DNA of 64,000 nucleotides from Galeopsis tetrahit. Lineage: Eukaryota; Streptophyta; Magnoliopsida; Lamiales; Lamiaceae. The notes below the pieces were generated by a model, which worked only from the letters and a program-made list of their open reading frames with translations, was not told where the DNA came from and did not search any database. Position numbers and translations under genes: made by a program. Positions 12,416 through 24,654 of the stretch are shown in pieces (the stretch's first letter is position 1; the number at the start of each line of letters is the position of its first letter). The stretch is taken from positions 68,867,643-68,931,642 of the forward strand of contig OY776134.1 in the NCBI GenBank assembly GCA_963675135.1, written 5' to 3'.

Positions 12416-12673
12416 GGTAAAGTCTAGTATGCACTCGAGTGCATGCTGTGCACCCTAGTTCATGTGCATTTTTCAGTTTACTGACTTACACTTTTTGGTA
12501 AATGGTGCTCTTTGGTAAATGGTGTTGCACTTTTCAATTACTCCGTATTACTTATACAGTTTAATAATTGAAAAGTGTAACACCATTTACCAAAAAGTGT
12601 AAGTCAGTAACTGAAAAGTGTAACATGGACTAGGGTGCACAACATGCACTCGAGTCCATACCAGACCAATCCC
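12416..12673. mobile_element. MULE-type MITE, copy B
   Basis: Same family as the 10,692 element: left end GGTAAAGTCTAGTATGCACT and right end ...CATGCACTCGAGTCCATACC, then CAGACCAATCCC. The flanks (TTTTTTTAT / ATTTTTATA) are too simple to fix the target duplication exactly. It lies upstream of the response regulator start. Confidence 0.8.
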
Positions 12674-13380
12674 ATTTTTATATGAACTTGTCGTGGAACT
12701 TTTTTCATTGAGTCAAATTTTATTATTTTAATTTTCTGAATAAATTATTAATTGTATATCGGGTGATTATCAAGGTTGCACAGAAGTCGACAATGCCTAG
12801 TAGACAGCTTATAATTTTCTTTTTAATTATTTGATCTTATAATTACAAGTAATAAACAAAAGCAAAAAAATTGCAAAGGGATCCCTAAGGAAATTAAAAC
12901 TTGTAAAAATGATGTCGGAAAAAAAAAAAAAAAAAGTAGTTTCCACCCCTTAGATGAAATAATTTTATAAAAAAAAAAGGTTATACATTATGGTAAAATC
13001 ACGTTTTTGCTCGAAGAGTCGATTTCACTTAAAAAAGTATGCTCGATCGCTTGAATCAGACTTCGACTTTGAAAAACCTAATTAAAAAAAAGCTTAGATC
13101 GAGGACTAGCGTCGAGTCGAGCCTAGGTCTCGACTTTTGCAACCGAGGTGATTCTAAACACAGAGTTAATTCATTATCATCGGAAAAATTGGAGAGAAAT
13201 CCATTCAATATTGGTACCAAAGACACATCTAGGTATGGCATTATCTATTTGGGACCATCCATTAACACTATTTTTGTGTAATAAGTAAATTTTTTTAATT
13301 TAATTTTATCTGTATTAAATATTAAAAAAAAAATTAATTTGATATTATCTTTATTAAATTGGAATAAAATCTTTGAGTTG
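12674..13380. other. Intergenic, no gene seen
   Basis: AT-rich with A-tracts near 12,920 and 12,970. A small open frame at 13,039-13,281 resembles nothing. Confidence 0.5.
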
Positions 13381-13860
13381 ATCTTTTGGGTGAAACCGTC
13401 TCAGAGATCTCATTAGACGTGTCTCCATTGACCCCATATAAAAAAGTGAGAGTAATATTTAAATAAAAAATGATAGTTACTTTTATTAAAAACAATATCA
13501 CTTTTTTTGCAAACATAAAATCTAAGGAAAAAATGGATTGTTCAATCCAAAAAATTGGGTGAAAAAGATCTGTCTCACGAAAAAAGATTAGTAAGAAGTT
13601 TTTGTCAGAGATGGTCTTAGGTGAGACTGTCATTTTGTGAGACGGATCTCTTTTGATCCCAGGTAAAAATGTGATAATGTTTAAGTAAAAATTGATACTT
13701 CATATTTAAGTAAAATAGTCATTTTTATTAAAAATATTATCATTTTTTTTTTTTACAAACTTAAAATATGAAGAAAAAAATAGATTGTCCAACTAAATTT
13801 TTTGAAATATGGGTCAAAAGAAATTCATATCACGAAAAAATTCGTGAAACAGTTTCACAT
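13381..13860. repeat. Two adjacent copies of a GAGAC(C/G)-ended short repeat
   Basis: About 13,388-13,620 and 13,625-13,860 share the order: a (T)GAGAC-type end, an AC/CCC-containing phrase, AAAAATGATA.TT, ATTTTTATTAAAAA.AATATCA, TTTTTTTGCAAAC, then AAAAAATGGATTGT and CACGAAAAAA. They look like old MITE copies in tandem. Terminal boundaries could not be fixed. Confidence 0.45.
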
Positions 13861-15780
13861 CATTTTTTATCAAAAACTTTATGTTCAACCAGCGTTGTTA
13901 TGTTTTCTCCTAATCTTTAAAAAATCACAAAACAATTTATATTCAACCAATGTCATTAATATTTTCTCCAACTTCAAATAATTTTTAAAATTATTTACTA
14001 CAAATAAATTTTAAAAATACGTTTCTCAATAACATTTAAAAAAAAAAGTTATTCTTGAGACTCTTTTATTTTATTATATTGAATAAATATAAAATATAAC
14101 AAAGTGAAGAAATAAATTCTATTTATGGACCACCAGACACACATATCAGATCAGAATTCCAAAATTGTAGAAGAATATTATTTAATTTTGGTATTGAAAA
14201 AATAATAGGCAGAAAACTCAATTGAAAAAAGAAATAAAGAAACAGGGGAGGGGCAGATGGAGAAGAAGAGTGGAAGATCTAACGAAATCTTTTGATGGGC
14301 CCTACCAATATACTCCCTTTATTTAAGGTTGGACTTTTGTAGTGGAACACAATATCTCGCGATAAGTTTAATTCAATTTATCATGTCGTGTAAATTCCCA
14401 ATCACTCCATTTTTACGCATTGATGTATCAAGATTATTTGTATGGTTTGAGCGACACATTTTTTATAAAATGAGATTTAATGGTTGATAATTGTTAGATA
14501 AATGATGGGTATTTTAGATGATTGTGTGATGTGTAAAGTAAAATGTATGTAAAAAAATGAGTGATAATTTTGAAAATAAAATGATGTTAAGATAGTAATA
14601 ATTTTGTAGGGATATTTCCATAGTAAGGGTATGCAGATAACCTTGGAACGTCGCAATTAAAAAAAAAAAGTGTATAAGTAATTATGAGACAGAGGAGTAC
14701 ATACTATATTCTCTCCGAAGATAGTCACGAATGTTTCAAATTATGAATAAACTTTCTCTTTTACTTAATTATTAAATATTTTATTAATTATTTTACCCTA
14801 ATTAAACTTGTGTTATAATTACACATTATCATTGAATTGAGATAAATTAAGATTCAATTGCTTTGAAATTTACATAAAATTATGAAATATAAAGGGTAAA
14901 ATATATTAGTTAAACATGAGTACATGACCATATATATATATATTTTAATTTGTGTGTAAAGTTAAATTTAATTATATGGTTCACAAAAAATGTATAAACA
15001 TTTATATTTAAAAAAAAAATTACTAACAATATTACATTAGATGGTATTATAGAATGCTTGTTAATTAAATATAATATCTATCATAACATCCTAATAATAA
15101 TAATTTTAAAAAAAAAAATGTATTCTTCTGAAGATCATGTTTATTTATAAATTCATGAGACCGCAATAGTTCATATTTTTATTAAAATATACTACAACTA
15201 AATTTTAAAATATGAAATTCATAACAGTATTGTACATTTCTTTATTTATTAAAAATTGTATGGAATCTAATAATAAATGGAAATAAATAGTGGTAGCCAA
15301 GAAAAGAGACATAAAAATAATATTGATAGAAATGTTTAAATGTGGAGGAGGACTTAGCCCGTGCCCGGTGGTCCAAAGGTGCCGCCCACACAGCCACACA
15401 TAGTTTCAATAAGATTGAGGTATATCAAATTGTTCGTCTCTTTAAAGTCGTCTTTGATACATCTAAGTCACTTTTAACTTTGTTCCACGCTGAGTAATGT
15501 CATTAGCTTTTGACTCTAACCCCGAGATTAGTCGGCCCTTGGTCCGGATACCCGAGACTTAAAAAAAAAAAGAATAGTAAAAAAAAAATTAAGTGACAAA
15601 TTTATACTCCATTCGTCTCACTATATTTTCTCCCGCTCCCTATCATATCAATTGTTCTATATTTATTGTTTTCTTTAATCTATGTACATAAACCAAAAAA
15701 ATATATGATATGTTTATTTTGGGATTATGTAGGACGGGGAAATTCTGAATGGAGAAATCCTAATGAATATTGATTATGTG
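13861..15780. other. AT-rich intergenic, no gene seen
   Basis: Low-complexity A/T-rich sequence with a few simple repeats, for example (TA)n near 14,930. A slightly GC-richer patch at about 15,345-15,400 and the phrase GATTAGTCGGCCCTTGGTCC near 15,527 may be transposon debris. No protein is recognisable. Confidence 0.5.
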
Positions 15781-15792
15781 AGAATACCTTCT

Positions 15793-16450
15793 ATTCCACA
15801 ATTGTTTGCACTATTTCCTTATTCGTTCGTTCTACAATTGTTTGCATTACCCAAAAAAGAATTTTTTTCATAAACCTCACCCTCACAATTAGGGGTGTGC
15901 ACCCGTCCAAAACCGGATCGAACCGGGACCAGAATTGATGCTAAAGGGCGGACCGGAGACCGGACTGGACCGATAAATTCCGGTTCGGGTTTGGATCGGT
16001 TGGACCGGATTTTAAAAAAAAAAAATTCAAGTTTATGGAAGCAAGAACAAGATTTATGAATTTGTGTATGAAAATTAAAGTGTTTGTTCTTCATTTGAAA
16101 TCAATATACGCCAATGTGAATTTGTTTTACATTATTATTAATGATCTTTTGACCCTAAAAATAAATTAAATACGTTTGTTAAATTATATATTTGCAAAAA
16201 ATGTAATAAATCTCAACATATTCTCACGATTACTTGATTTTGAAAAATAAACGAGAGTTAATTAGTAAAAAAATATAAAAAAAAATTAAAAAAAAAAATT
16301 CCGGTCCAAACCGGTCCGGAATCCAAAATTTGTCTGACCGGAGAAACTAACCGGTCCGGTTCGGTTCTGATCTTTTTTCCGGTCCGATTTTTTTTTTTAA
16401 CACTCTTACTCACAATATTGCCTATAAAATGGTGCAAACAATTTTGGAAT
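15793..16450. mobile_element. Older MITE interrupted by a hAT MITE
   Basis: TTCCACAATTGTTTGCAC at 15,793-15,810 is mirrored by GTGCAAACAATTTTGGAA at about 16,432-16,449. The outer element is split by the hAT element at 15,890-16,408. The ends of the outer element are approximate. Confidence 0.5.
15890..16408. mobile_element. hAT-type non-autonomous element, 519 bp, with 8-bp target duplication
   Basis: Ends TAGGGGTGT / (reverse complement) TAAGAGTGT are the TAGGGGTG-type hAT termini. The direct repeat CTCACAAT flanks it at 15,882-15,889 and 16,409-16,416. Subterminal arrays of CCGGTCC / GGTTCGG motifs in both orientations are typical hAT transposase-binding repeats. There is no transposase frame. 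Confidence 0.8.
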
Positions 16451-16735
16451 GGAGTAAGTATATATTTAAAAATGAGGTGAAATCTCCAATTAGAATAAGA
16501 CGTAACGTTCCCGTCTGAATGTGATAGTTCCAAAATAGGCTCATATGTAGTGGAACAAAGGGAGTAAAAAATTACGAGTATTATATAGGAGTGTTAATTT
16601 TTTGAAATATAAAATGCCAAAAATTTGGTAATTTTACAATAGTCTGCATACTAAAACTCGGATAATCAAGAGAAGTCGCACAAAGTAAGCTGGGGTTGTA
16701 TTAGGGCACAAGAGAACGTTTATTGGCCGGAGGAA

Positions 16736-19447
16736 ATGGAGTGCGCCGGAAGGGGAAGCCGAACTCCTTGCTGCGGCCCGCCCGTCAGACGATGCCAACG
16801 CTGCCGCGCCGTCGCCTACTGCTCTCTCTCACACCAGGTTTTTCTATTTCCTTTTTACTCTACCGGTTTTGTTTGAAAGATTCTCATATTCTGTTATATA
16901 GGAGTATTATCAATCTCACAATAATTGCTTTCCGATTTGAAGATTTCTCACAGAAGTGTGCACAAAAGAGAATGTGAGAGACTGGAGCAACAAATGACGC
17001 GCGCTGATCTTTTGAATGATTTCCCTTTCACATTTACTAAAGAAGCTGCACAAATTCAGGTTCCTTATTAGTTACTCCATGGTTAATTGGTTAACTTATC
17101 GAGCAATTTTTCATGATTGCTTAGTGTTGATTTATGAATACTTTGGATTGTAGGAGACAAGGTGTTCCTTTTTAACAAGGCATGGAGTTCACCGTTTAGG
17201 AATGTGGATGTGTGAATGTAATTGTGAACCCTCAGCTCAAAGTTCAGATAATTCGAGGTACTAAAACTTTGATTTATCTATGTATTTGTTTTTGCGTTTC
17301 AGGTAGACATGCTTGAGTCCTGTTTAGTGGATTGATTAGATATTAAAATTGAGCTTATGGTTTTTAACTTCACTATATGTTTTTTGGATGCAATTTTTCG
17401 TAGGTTGATTACTTATTGGAATCTTCCCAGTGAGTTGTGTCCTTGTAAAGGTAATCAATGGTGATTATATACAATTTTGTCTTGCTTAACTGCTCAAGCA
17501 ACGATTCTTAACTGCTCAATGGTGTTACAATCCAGGTTCTTCCTCTCCATTATCTAATCGTCTAGCTACTTGGAAGGATTACTATGAATGGAGGTGCATC
17601 CCTCTTTATAGTCCTGTTTCTTTACTTCTTAACTGGGTATGTTGTCTACATTTGTATGAGTATATGCGTGTATAAAGTCATATTATGTAATCATTAGTTT
17701 TCTCTGGATTGAAGGATTTGAGTGTGGATCAAATCAATGATAGCAAATTCATTGGTATAATATGTATGAATGGCTAAAAAATCTATCACTCATTTTGAAA
17801 ACTATTTTTTTAAGTGATATGGGTTGACTTGAAATCCGCTCTAGTTTGAATGGATTACAATTCATTTCAAATTCTTGATATTCAAATCCGTCAATATCTA
17901 AATGAAACACTAGTGTATACTATAAGTCACAAGCACACTCAATTTATTATGCATATCCTTGAATTTGAGGTTTTACTAATACCTTTTAGAAGTGATTAGG
18001 GGCTCTGAAGCCTGAATACGGTGACTATGTTTGTTCCAGCCACTAACTATATATTGGGCGGTTCAACTTGCAATTCTTGAAAGCTTGCTTCCTGAAAACA
18101 GCAACAAACTGTGGATACATTACCTAGGTATCTCATCTTCCCGTTTTTTAAAACTTGTTTAGCTCCTAGCCGTTCTTTCAAAATACACTCTCTTGGTAGG
18201 CAAGATAAAGTTATATATCTCTTGGTATGTCCTTGTGGTATTACTGGTATGGCATAGATTGTAGCTTGCATGTATCTCTCATCTCATAATTCTCTCATTT
18301 AATCTCTTTCGAGCGCAGTTTGCTGTATTTTCTTTTTACGATCCCTTTTTTTTTGTACTTATGTTTTGGTTCATGAACTTAATTCTTGAAGGACCAGAAA
18401 AAGAACTGCTTCAGTTGGGAGTCTTCGGAGAACTGCACGCACTCTTCCCGGGAGTAAAGGTGCACATAGACCTTGTTGGACCTGCAATTTCACATCTCAG
18501 GTTAGGCTTTCAGTACATATACTTCTAACTTGCATTTCCACTTTCACAATCAAGAAGATATTGTTTACTAGAGATGGAACGTGGATCATATTTTCTAATG
18601 ACTCCAAAAGTCTCTTGCAAGTGCCTTCACATCACGTAGAACTGTAGAAGTATCAATGATAAAATAATATCTTAATCTGACATGTTGTTGGCCATGGAAA
18701 TGATTGGTGGAAATACTTGTCTTTCGGATTTATTTGCATATCATTTGTTGTTGATTGTGTATGGGATTTTGAAATCGTTTCACCTTCGTATCACAGGGAC
18801 GGTGAGAAGATTGAGCTGTATTCTTATGCTCAGTGTAACGAGATGGATTGTGGGTGTAAATTTCGTGTTCAGGATCATTCATGTGCAATCACATTACAGC
18901 TTCATGCAGGCTATTATCATGACTGCTGCAGAGAATTACTGAAGGTTGTCAGAAGCATTGAGATAAGTTACTACAATTCAAGATTCAACTCAAAATGTCT
19001 CACGAAATTTGCTTGATTCATAGGATTCCTTTCCGGATATAATCATAGGCCCGAATGCTGGTCTTGCTGCCTACACAAGCTGGTTACCAACTCTTGTGAG
19101 TGTGTAAACCCTATACTCTGGTTCATTTAACAAAGTTTCTGATATCTCCAATCTCATCTAGGAAATAATAAAGGAGCTCAAAGTTGCAGCAATTTTTTCT
19201 GATTATTGTGAAGAAGCTTCTCATCTGGCTGCTTCTTGTATTAGCTCTATCACAGGCACTGCTCCCAAAATTCAAGTGAGTGCCTCCCTCACTTACTGAA
19301 TTTGAAGGCTAAAGTTGAATATTAATTAATGATGATGTTCAACGTCTTGTGCAGATTCAGATCAATCCGTTCAGGCATCCTCTTCGCGTCGAACAAAGTG
19401 CTCTTTACGTCCCTTGCTACTCTAATTGCTTTCTCTTTGGGTTGTGA
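16736..19447 (+). CDS. MYND zinc-finger protein with an MSS51/ZMYND15-like C-terminal domain, 11 exons, intact
   Basis: Exons 16736-16837, 16943-17059, 17154-17257, 17404-17450, 17536-17636, 18040-18127, 18392-18500, 18797-18944, 19024-19095, 19162-19275 and 19355-19447 join to 1,095 nt, a 364-residue protein with no break. Residues 12-45 form a MYND finger: CC.., CQRC, YC, then H and C in HKREC. The rest has the conserved features of the MSS51/ZMYND15 C-terminal region: PLTIYW, the strand PGVKVHIDLVGP, then DIIIGPNAGLAAYTSW, a late Ser/Asp-rich segment and INPFRHP near the end. By family knowledge MYND fingers bind proteins; the biochemical role of the plant members is not established. Four broken copies lie in the palindrome and a fragment at 31.2 kb, so this is the likely parent locus. 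Confidence 0.85.
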
Positions 19448-20013
19448 AATTGTATGCCACCAAGTCATTTACTCGTGGCTAGAAACTCAGAGAATGCAAA
19501 GGTGGTGTTGTAGATTAGCTATATTGATTGAAATACACTAATGCTTGTGTTACTATACCTACACATATAATCATTTGTAATTTTTTGTTCCAGAAGCGAA
19601 AATTATTTACCATTGAAATGTAAAAATCCTCGTTACTTTTTAATTTCTTCAACAAGATACCCCAATGATGCCCATATAGTGTAAAACTTCGATTTTTAGA
19701 CAATAAAATTGGAGATATATGTGAACTCATATTTTTCCTTTGGTTGCAAAAATCGGCCTAGGTGACCGACTAGTTTTTATCTCTCTAGGCGTTTTTATTG
19801 AAAAATCGGTCTAGGTGCCCATATTTTAATCCTAATATATATATATATTTTTTTTTTGTTTAAGAGTTCGATTTAGACAATTGTACATAATTTTTAAAGG
19901 AAAAAAAAGGAGGATCTAAGTAATACACTTTACACTAATGTACAATTTTTTTTTCTTTCTCAAATTTTATTGATTGAGAGGTGAAAACTGTTTTTATATA
20001 CAGTAAAAAATAA

Positions 20014-20253
20014 TACTCCCTTTGTCACATACTTGATGACTTAAATCAATTGGACACATGTTTTAATAAATGAATTGTTTATTAATATTTTTGTGTAAGA
20101 TAAAGTTGAGGTAGTAAAGACTTTTAAACTTTATAAATAGTATGAAATTTGTTTTAATATTGTAATATTTTAAAGTGTTTTTACTATTTTATCAAAAATG
20201 ATAAAATGAATCATTAAGTATGAGACGAAGTATGGGTCGAAGGGAAGGGAGTA
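20014..20253. mobile_element. Stowaway-like MITE between the MYND and hydrolase-like genes
   Basis: Left end TACTCCCTTTGTCACATACT; right end ...AAGTATGAGACGAAG...GGGAAGGGAGTA. The imperfect inverted repeats end in TA, as for Tc1/mariner Stowaway elements. 240 bp, non-coding. Confidence 0.6.
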
Positions 20254-20541
20254 ATAAAATCTAGGCACTAATGGTGCAAATCCGATTTCCAATTTAGCAC
20301 TTTGCATGTTTTTTAAAAAAATATTACACCCATCATTTGAAGTCATTTTTAACTCTATCCAACTCCGAGTAAATGCCAGTCTGCGACTCGGTTTTCACAA
20401 TCAAACATCAACTCTAATAATTAAACTCTGTGATCATCAAATATACGAATCAAACTCTTCCCTTAAATCTTGTACTAGATGTAATCAGAGTCCCAACCCT
20501 GAATTTCGGGTTGAATACGCTCCAATTCTTCACCACGAACG

Positions 20542-23500
20542 ATGGTACCAATTCAGAGAGGACTATGGTTGCTTAGAATCGTAATTTTTCTTGGATTAGG
20601 GTTAGGGTTTGAATTTGGGGATGCACTCAAAGTGCCGTTCAGAGTGAAGGACGTGCTCCCGGTGTTGCCACGTCAGGTGTCATGGCCTGTGCTGAACAAT
20701 ATTCACAGCGCGGTTGATCTGCTGCCGCAATATATTGGCTCGTTGGTGCCGCATAATACGACAGTCACGTGGAAAGGCGCCTGCTTCTTCGAAAACGAGG
20801 CGAAGATCGAGTTCACTGGTGCCGGTGATAGGGGAATTGGGGGAGGCGTTATTCATCTTTCGGTTTGTGATTTTATTCTATTTTTGCTCATACTTTAGTG
20901 CTTGTTTATGTTAGTGGTGTATTTGTTACTAGGGCATATATTCGAAGTGCTTTTGTTGAATTGAATTCCTATATTATCCATCAGATGAGTACCCTGTGTA
21001 ATTTGATGCTGCTTTCTTTGAACACTTTACCACTCTTTCGGTTTGTGATTTTATTCTATTTTTGCTTATACTTTAGTGATTGTTTATGTTAGTGGTGTAT
21101 TTGTTACTAGGGCGTATATTCAAAGTGCTTTTGTTGAATTGAATTCCTATATTATCCATCAGATGAGTACCCTGTGTAATTTGATGCTGTTTTCATTGAA
21201 CACTTTACCACTCTTATTCAGACTTCAGCTGCACACAGCTGGACATGTATGGATTTGTATGTATTCGCCACTCCTTATAGGGTCACATGGGACTACTATT
21301 TTTCTGGTCGAGACCACACACTGAAGATTGAATCATGGGAAGAACCTGCTGAAGTAGAATATGTGAGCACATGTTTTACTAATTATTGATGACTTAATGA
21401 GTAGAATTTGACATTTACAACACTCTGAGCAGGTAAAGCAGCATGGTATCTCAGTTTTTCTTATGCCATCAGGAATGCTGGGGACATTTCTTTCCATGGT
21501 TGATGTCTTGCCGCTATTCTCCAACACTGGTTGGGGTCAGAGTGCTAATTTAGCTTTCCTGGAAAAACACATGGGTGCAACGTTTGAAAAGCGTCGTCAA
21601 CCATGGCGTGCTAACATCAATCCTGCAGATGTGCAAACCGGCGACTTCTTAGCTGTCTCAAAAATCCGTGGCCGCTGGGGTGGGTTTGAGACACTGGAGA
21701 AATGGGTCACTGGCGCATTTGCTGGACATACAGCTGTATGCTTGAAGGATGAATTGGGTAATCTTTGGGTTGGTGAATCTGGACATGAAAATGAAAAGGT
21801 ATCTGCATTGACTGCATACTTTCTGTATAACCTTTATAAAGGCAAATGCAAGGCACATCGGATCTAAATTATTGCTCGCATTCTTGATTTCATCTAAACT
21901 ACAGTAAATCTAAATATTTCTTCTTATGATCTTGTTATCCTCTGAAATTTCATGTAGAGCCTTTCCTTAAACATAGTATTATATTATGTTATGGTAAATC
22001 ATTGTTTGATGAATATATAGAATCTTAACTCTTAAGTCTCTGGACCGATTAAATTCATGATTTTTTGTCAGGTTTAATATGCCTAGGAAATTATTTAAAA
22101 CCGTATGTATCAAGTTCTCTTATTGAGTCATGGTCGAATGGGTTTTCTCTTTCATTATAGGTCAGAGTATCTTGTTATATGATATCTTGTTTTATTGATA
22201 TTTGCATGCTAACTCATCTCTTTGCTGCTGCTACAGGGTGAAGAGATTATTGCATTAATTCCTTGGGATGAATGGTGGGAAGATACACGCAAGGATACTT
22301 CTAATCCACAGATCGCTTTGCTGCCCTTACATCCAGAAGTACGTGCTAGGTTTAATAATAGTGCAGCCTGGGAGTATGCTCGGCAGATGGCAGGCAAACC
22401 GTACGGTTATCACAACATGATCTTTAGTTGGATTGACACTGTTGCTGACAATTATCCCCCACCTTTGGATGCTCACTTGGTATTAAATTGGTCTATTACA
22501 TGATTCCATTTCTGCAACTCTTGCAATACTTTCAGCTTGTTTTTATGCATGTGTACATTCCAAGTACTGTTATAAATAGCTGGAAGTCTTAAGATGTATA
22601 TAAACTTGAAGAATCTAATATAATTATTTCATAAATAGGACAAGAGTGTTGCCTTTCCAATTTTTTACTGACCCCTAGACTGTCTGCAGGTTATTTCTGT
22701 CATGTCTATGTGGACTAGAATGCAGCCAGCATATGCTGCAAACATGTGGAATGAAGCTCTTAATATGCGGCTTGGGACTGAGGTGATGTGTTTTCTTGTT
22801 GCTGAATTTATGTTCTTAATCTACATCTCTCTCTCTCTGCTCTGGTATAACTTATAATGATAAACTGAAGGCTAGCCTGATGTTGCATGTAATGGTTACC
22901 TAGTATGTGCTATGCATTACTTCTAAAAGACATGGCACACTTGCAATATGAGGCCTAACTAAATTATGTATAATGAATGCGATACTTTCAGATATACTAG
23001 GATTTTTGAAATTGCAGTTTTAGTTTTATAAATGAAGTTATAAAGGTTGATGGACTTGTTATCTTTTTTACTTTCTGGTAGGGTCTTGACTTGCTTGAGA
23101 TTCTAGCCGAGACTGAAAGGCGAGGTATAACCTTTGATCAGTTACTGACTATCCCGGAACAAGATGAATGGGTGTACAGCGATGGTAAGTCTACTACATG
23201 TGTTGCATTTATTCTGGCAATGTATAAAGCAGCTGGAGTATTTCATCCAATCTCAGCTGATTCCATTCAAGTTACTGAATTTACGGTGAGTAATTCTGCT
23301 TGGATTTACTAGCTAGTACTCCCTCCGTCCCGCAATTACTTTCACACTTTCCTTTTCGGGACGTCCCACAATAACTTTCAAACCCTTAAAATGGAAAGCC
23401 CTTTATAAACTCCACCCTCACAATATTCTCAATTTTACACAAATGCCATTACTTTTTCTCCACACATACCCAAAAGTCAACTCATTTCTTTACTTTATAC

Positions 23501-23872
23501 ATAAAAGTTTACAAAATTACCCCTCAAAATCTCCACTAAATTCTCTTTTCTTATTTTGTGTGCCTCTTCACACGTGAAAGAAATCACGGGACGGAGGGAG
23601 TATTTGTTTAAAGTCTTGTTACAATTACAATGCCTTGTTTTTCTACTGCTATATATCAGATCAAGGACGCCTATATGCTTAAAGTATTTGAGAATAATAT
23701 GACGCGGTTGCCAAGTTGGTGTAACAATGAGGTGGACCAGCTCCCGTTTTGCCAGATCTTGGGGGAGTATAAAATGGAATTACCATTTTACAACACTTTA
23801 GATTCGTATGCCAATATGAACGAGAATTGCCCTTCTTTGCCTCCAACTTACGAGAGGCCACTCCGTTGCTGA
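20542..23872 (+). CDS. Secreted or membrane-anchored protein with a permuted NlpC/P60 (YiiX-like) papain-fold arrangement, 7 exons
   Basis: Exons 20542-20862, 21222-21362, 21433-21798, 22237-22479, 22690-22782, 23082-23285 and 23660-23872 are all in phase 0 and give 526 residues. An N-terminal hydrophobic stretch (IVIFLGLGLGF, residues 13-23) predicts a signal peptide or anchor. QTGDFLAVSK (about 223-232), GHTAV with His253, and STTCVAFILAMYKAAG with Cys428 follow the GD...H...C order of circularly permuted NlpC/P60 hydrolases (LRAT/YiiX type), where the His precedes the Cys. I recognise the sequence as a conserved plant protein of unknown function. The hydrolase assignment is inference from motif order, and substrate and activity are unknown. 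Intron 1 holds a 178-bp tandem duplication and intron 6 a Stowaway MITE. Confidence 0.8.
20857..21212 (+). repeat. 178-bp tandem duplication spanning the exon 1 splice donor
   Basis: The block CTTTCGGTTTGTGATTT... begins at 20857 and again at 21035 and runs to ...CACTTTACCACTCTT each time, with a few substitutions. It contains the last exon-1 bases and the GT donor, so a second donor-like site stands at about 21,041. Confidence 0.85.
23317..23602. mobile_element. Stowaway MITE in intron 6 of the hydrolase-like gene
   Basis: TACTCCCTCCGTCCC at 23317-23331 and its perfect inverse GGGACGGAGGGAGTA at 23588-23602, with TA at both ends. Non-coding interior. It lies between the donor at 23286 and the acceptor at 23659. 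Confidence 0.9.
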
Positions 23873-24640
23873 GAGGAGGGACTTAGCGATATCAGTTAGT
23901 TGTTGGTAGTAATTAATGTTTCTGTAAAACACGTTTATGCTGTGTAGGTGAAGCTTGTAATATATATATGATTGTGTTGGTATATGAGGCATGCTATATG
24001 CATTGTGTATTTCATTTTAATGTCAGATCAAACTGTAGTATGTGTACAAATATGTGTGGCTTATGGTTTAGAAAATAACAGTGTTATGAAGTATTAATGC
24101 ATTTGGTATTACAACAACAATTCATACATAACATAGCTGCTATTTACAACGAATCATTGCTCTATAGTGCAGCAAATACAAAGGAATCAGGTTTAATGCA
24201 AAACATGTTTTTCATTTCACTTTTGAGTTTTGAAAATATCCTTTGGTACGGTGTGTATTTTTTTTCCATTGCAAAGAATTAAGATCGGAATTTCAACAAA
24301 ATTGAGAGAGAATAGTAGACCAATGATAAGCAGCACAAATAGTAATTAAGGTGTTAACAAACAATAACATGATAATTAAGCACAAATAATACTAAGGTCT
24401 GTAACAAACAACAACAAAGATTGGAATATTAAAACCTAAAACACGAAACAAGTTGTTCTTCTTCTCCTGGCCTTCACAAAACAACAAAGACTGGAATATT
24501 AAAACCTAAAACACGAAACAAGTTGTTCTTCTTCTCCTGGCATTCACAAACAATTGCAGCAGCAGCAGGGATCTAATAAAAATCAATAGCTGAAATTAAC
24601 AATGAATTCAAAAGCATAATAAGCATACTAATCCGAAATT
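23873..24640. other. 3' flank, no gene; 70-bp tandem duplication
   Basis: Downstream of the hydrolase-like gene. The unit ACAACAAAGA.TGGAATATT... begins at 24411 and 24481 (period 70 bp, nearly identical). No coding sequence was recognised. Confidence 0.7.
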
Positions 24641-24654
24641 GTTCGAAAAATTAC

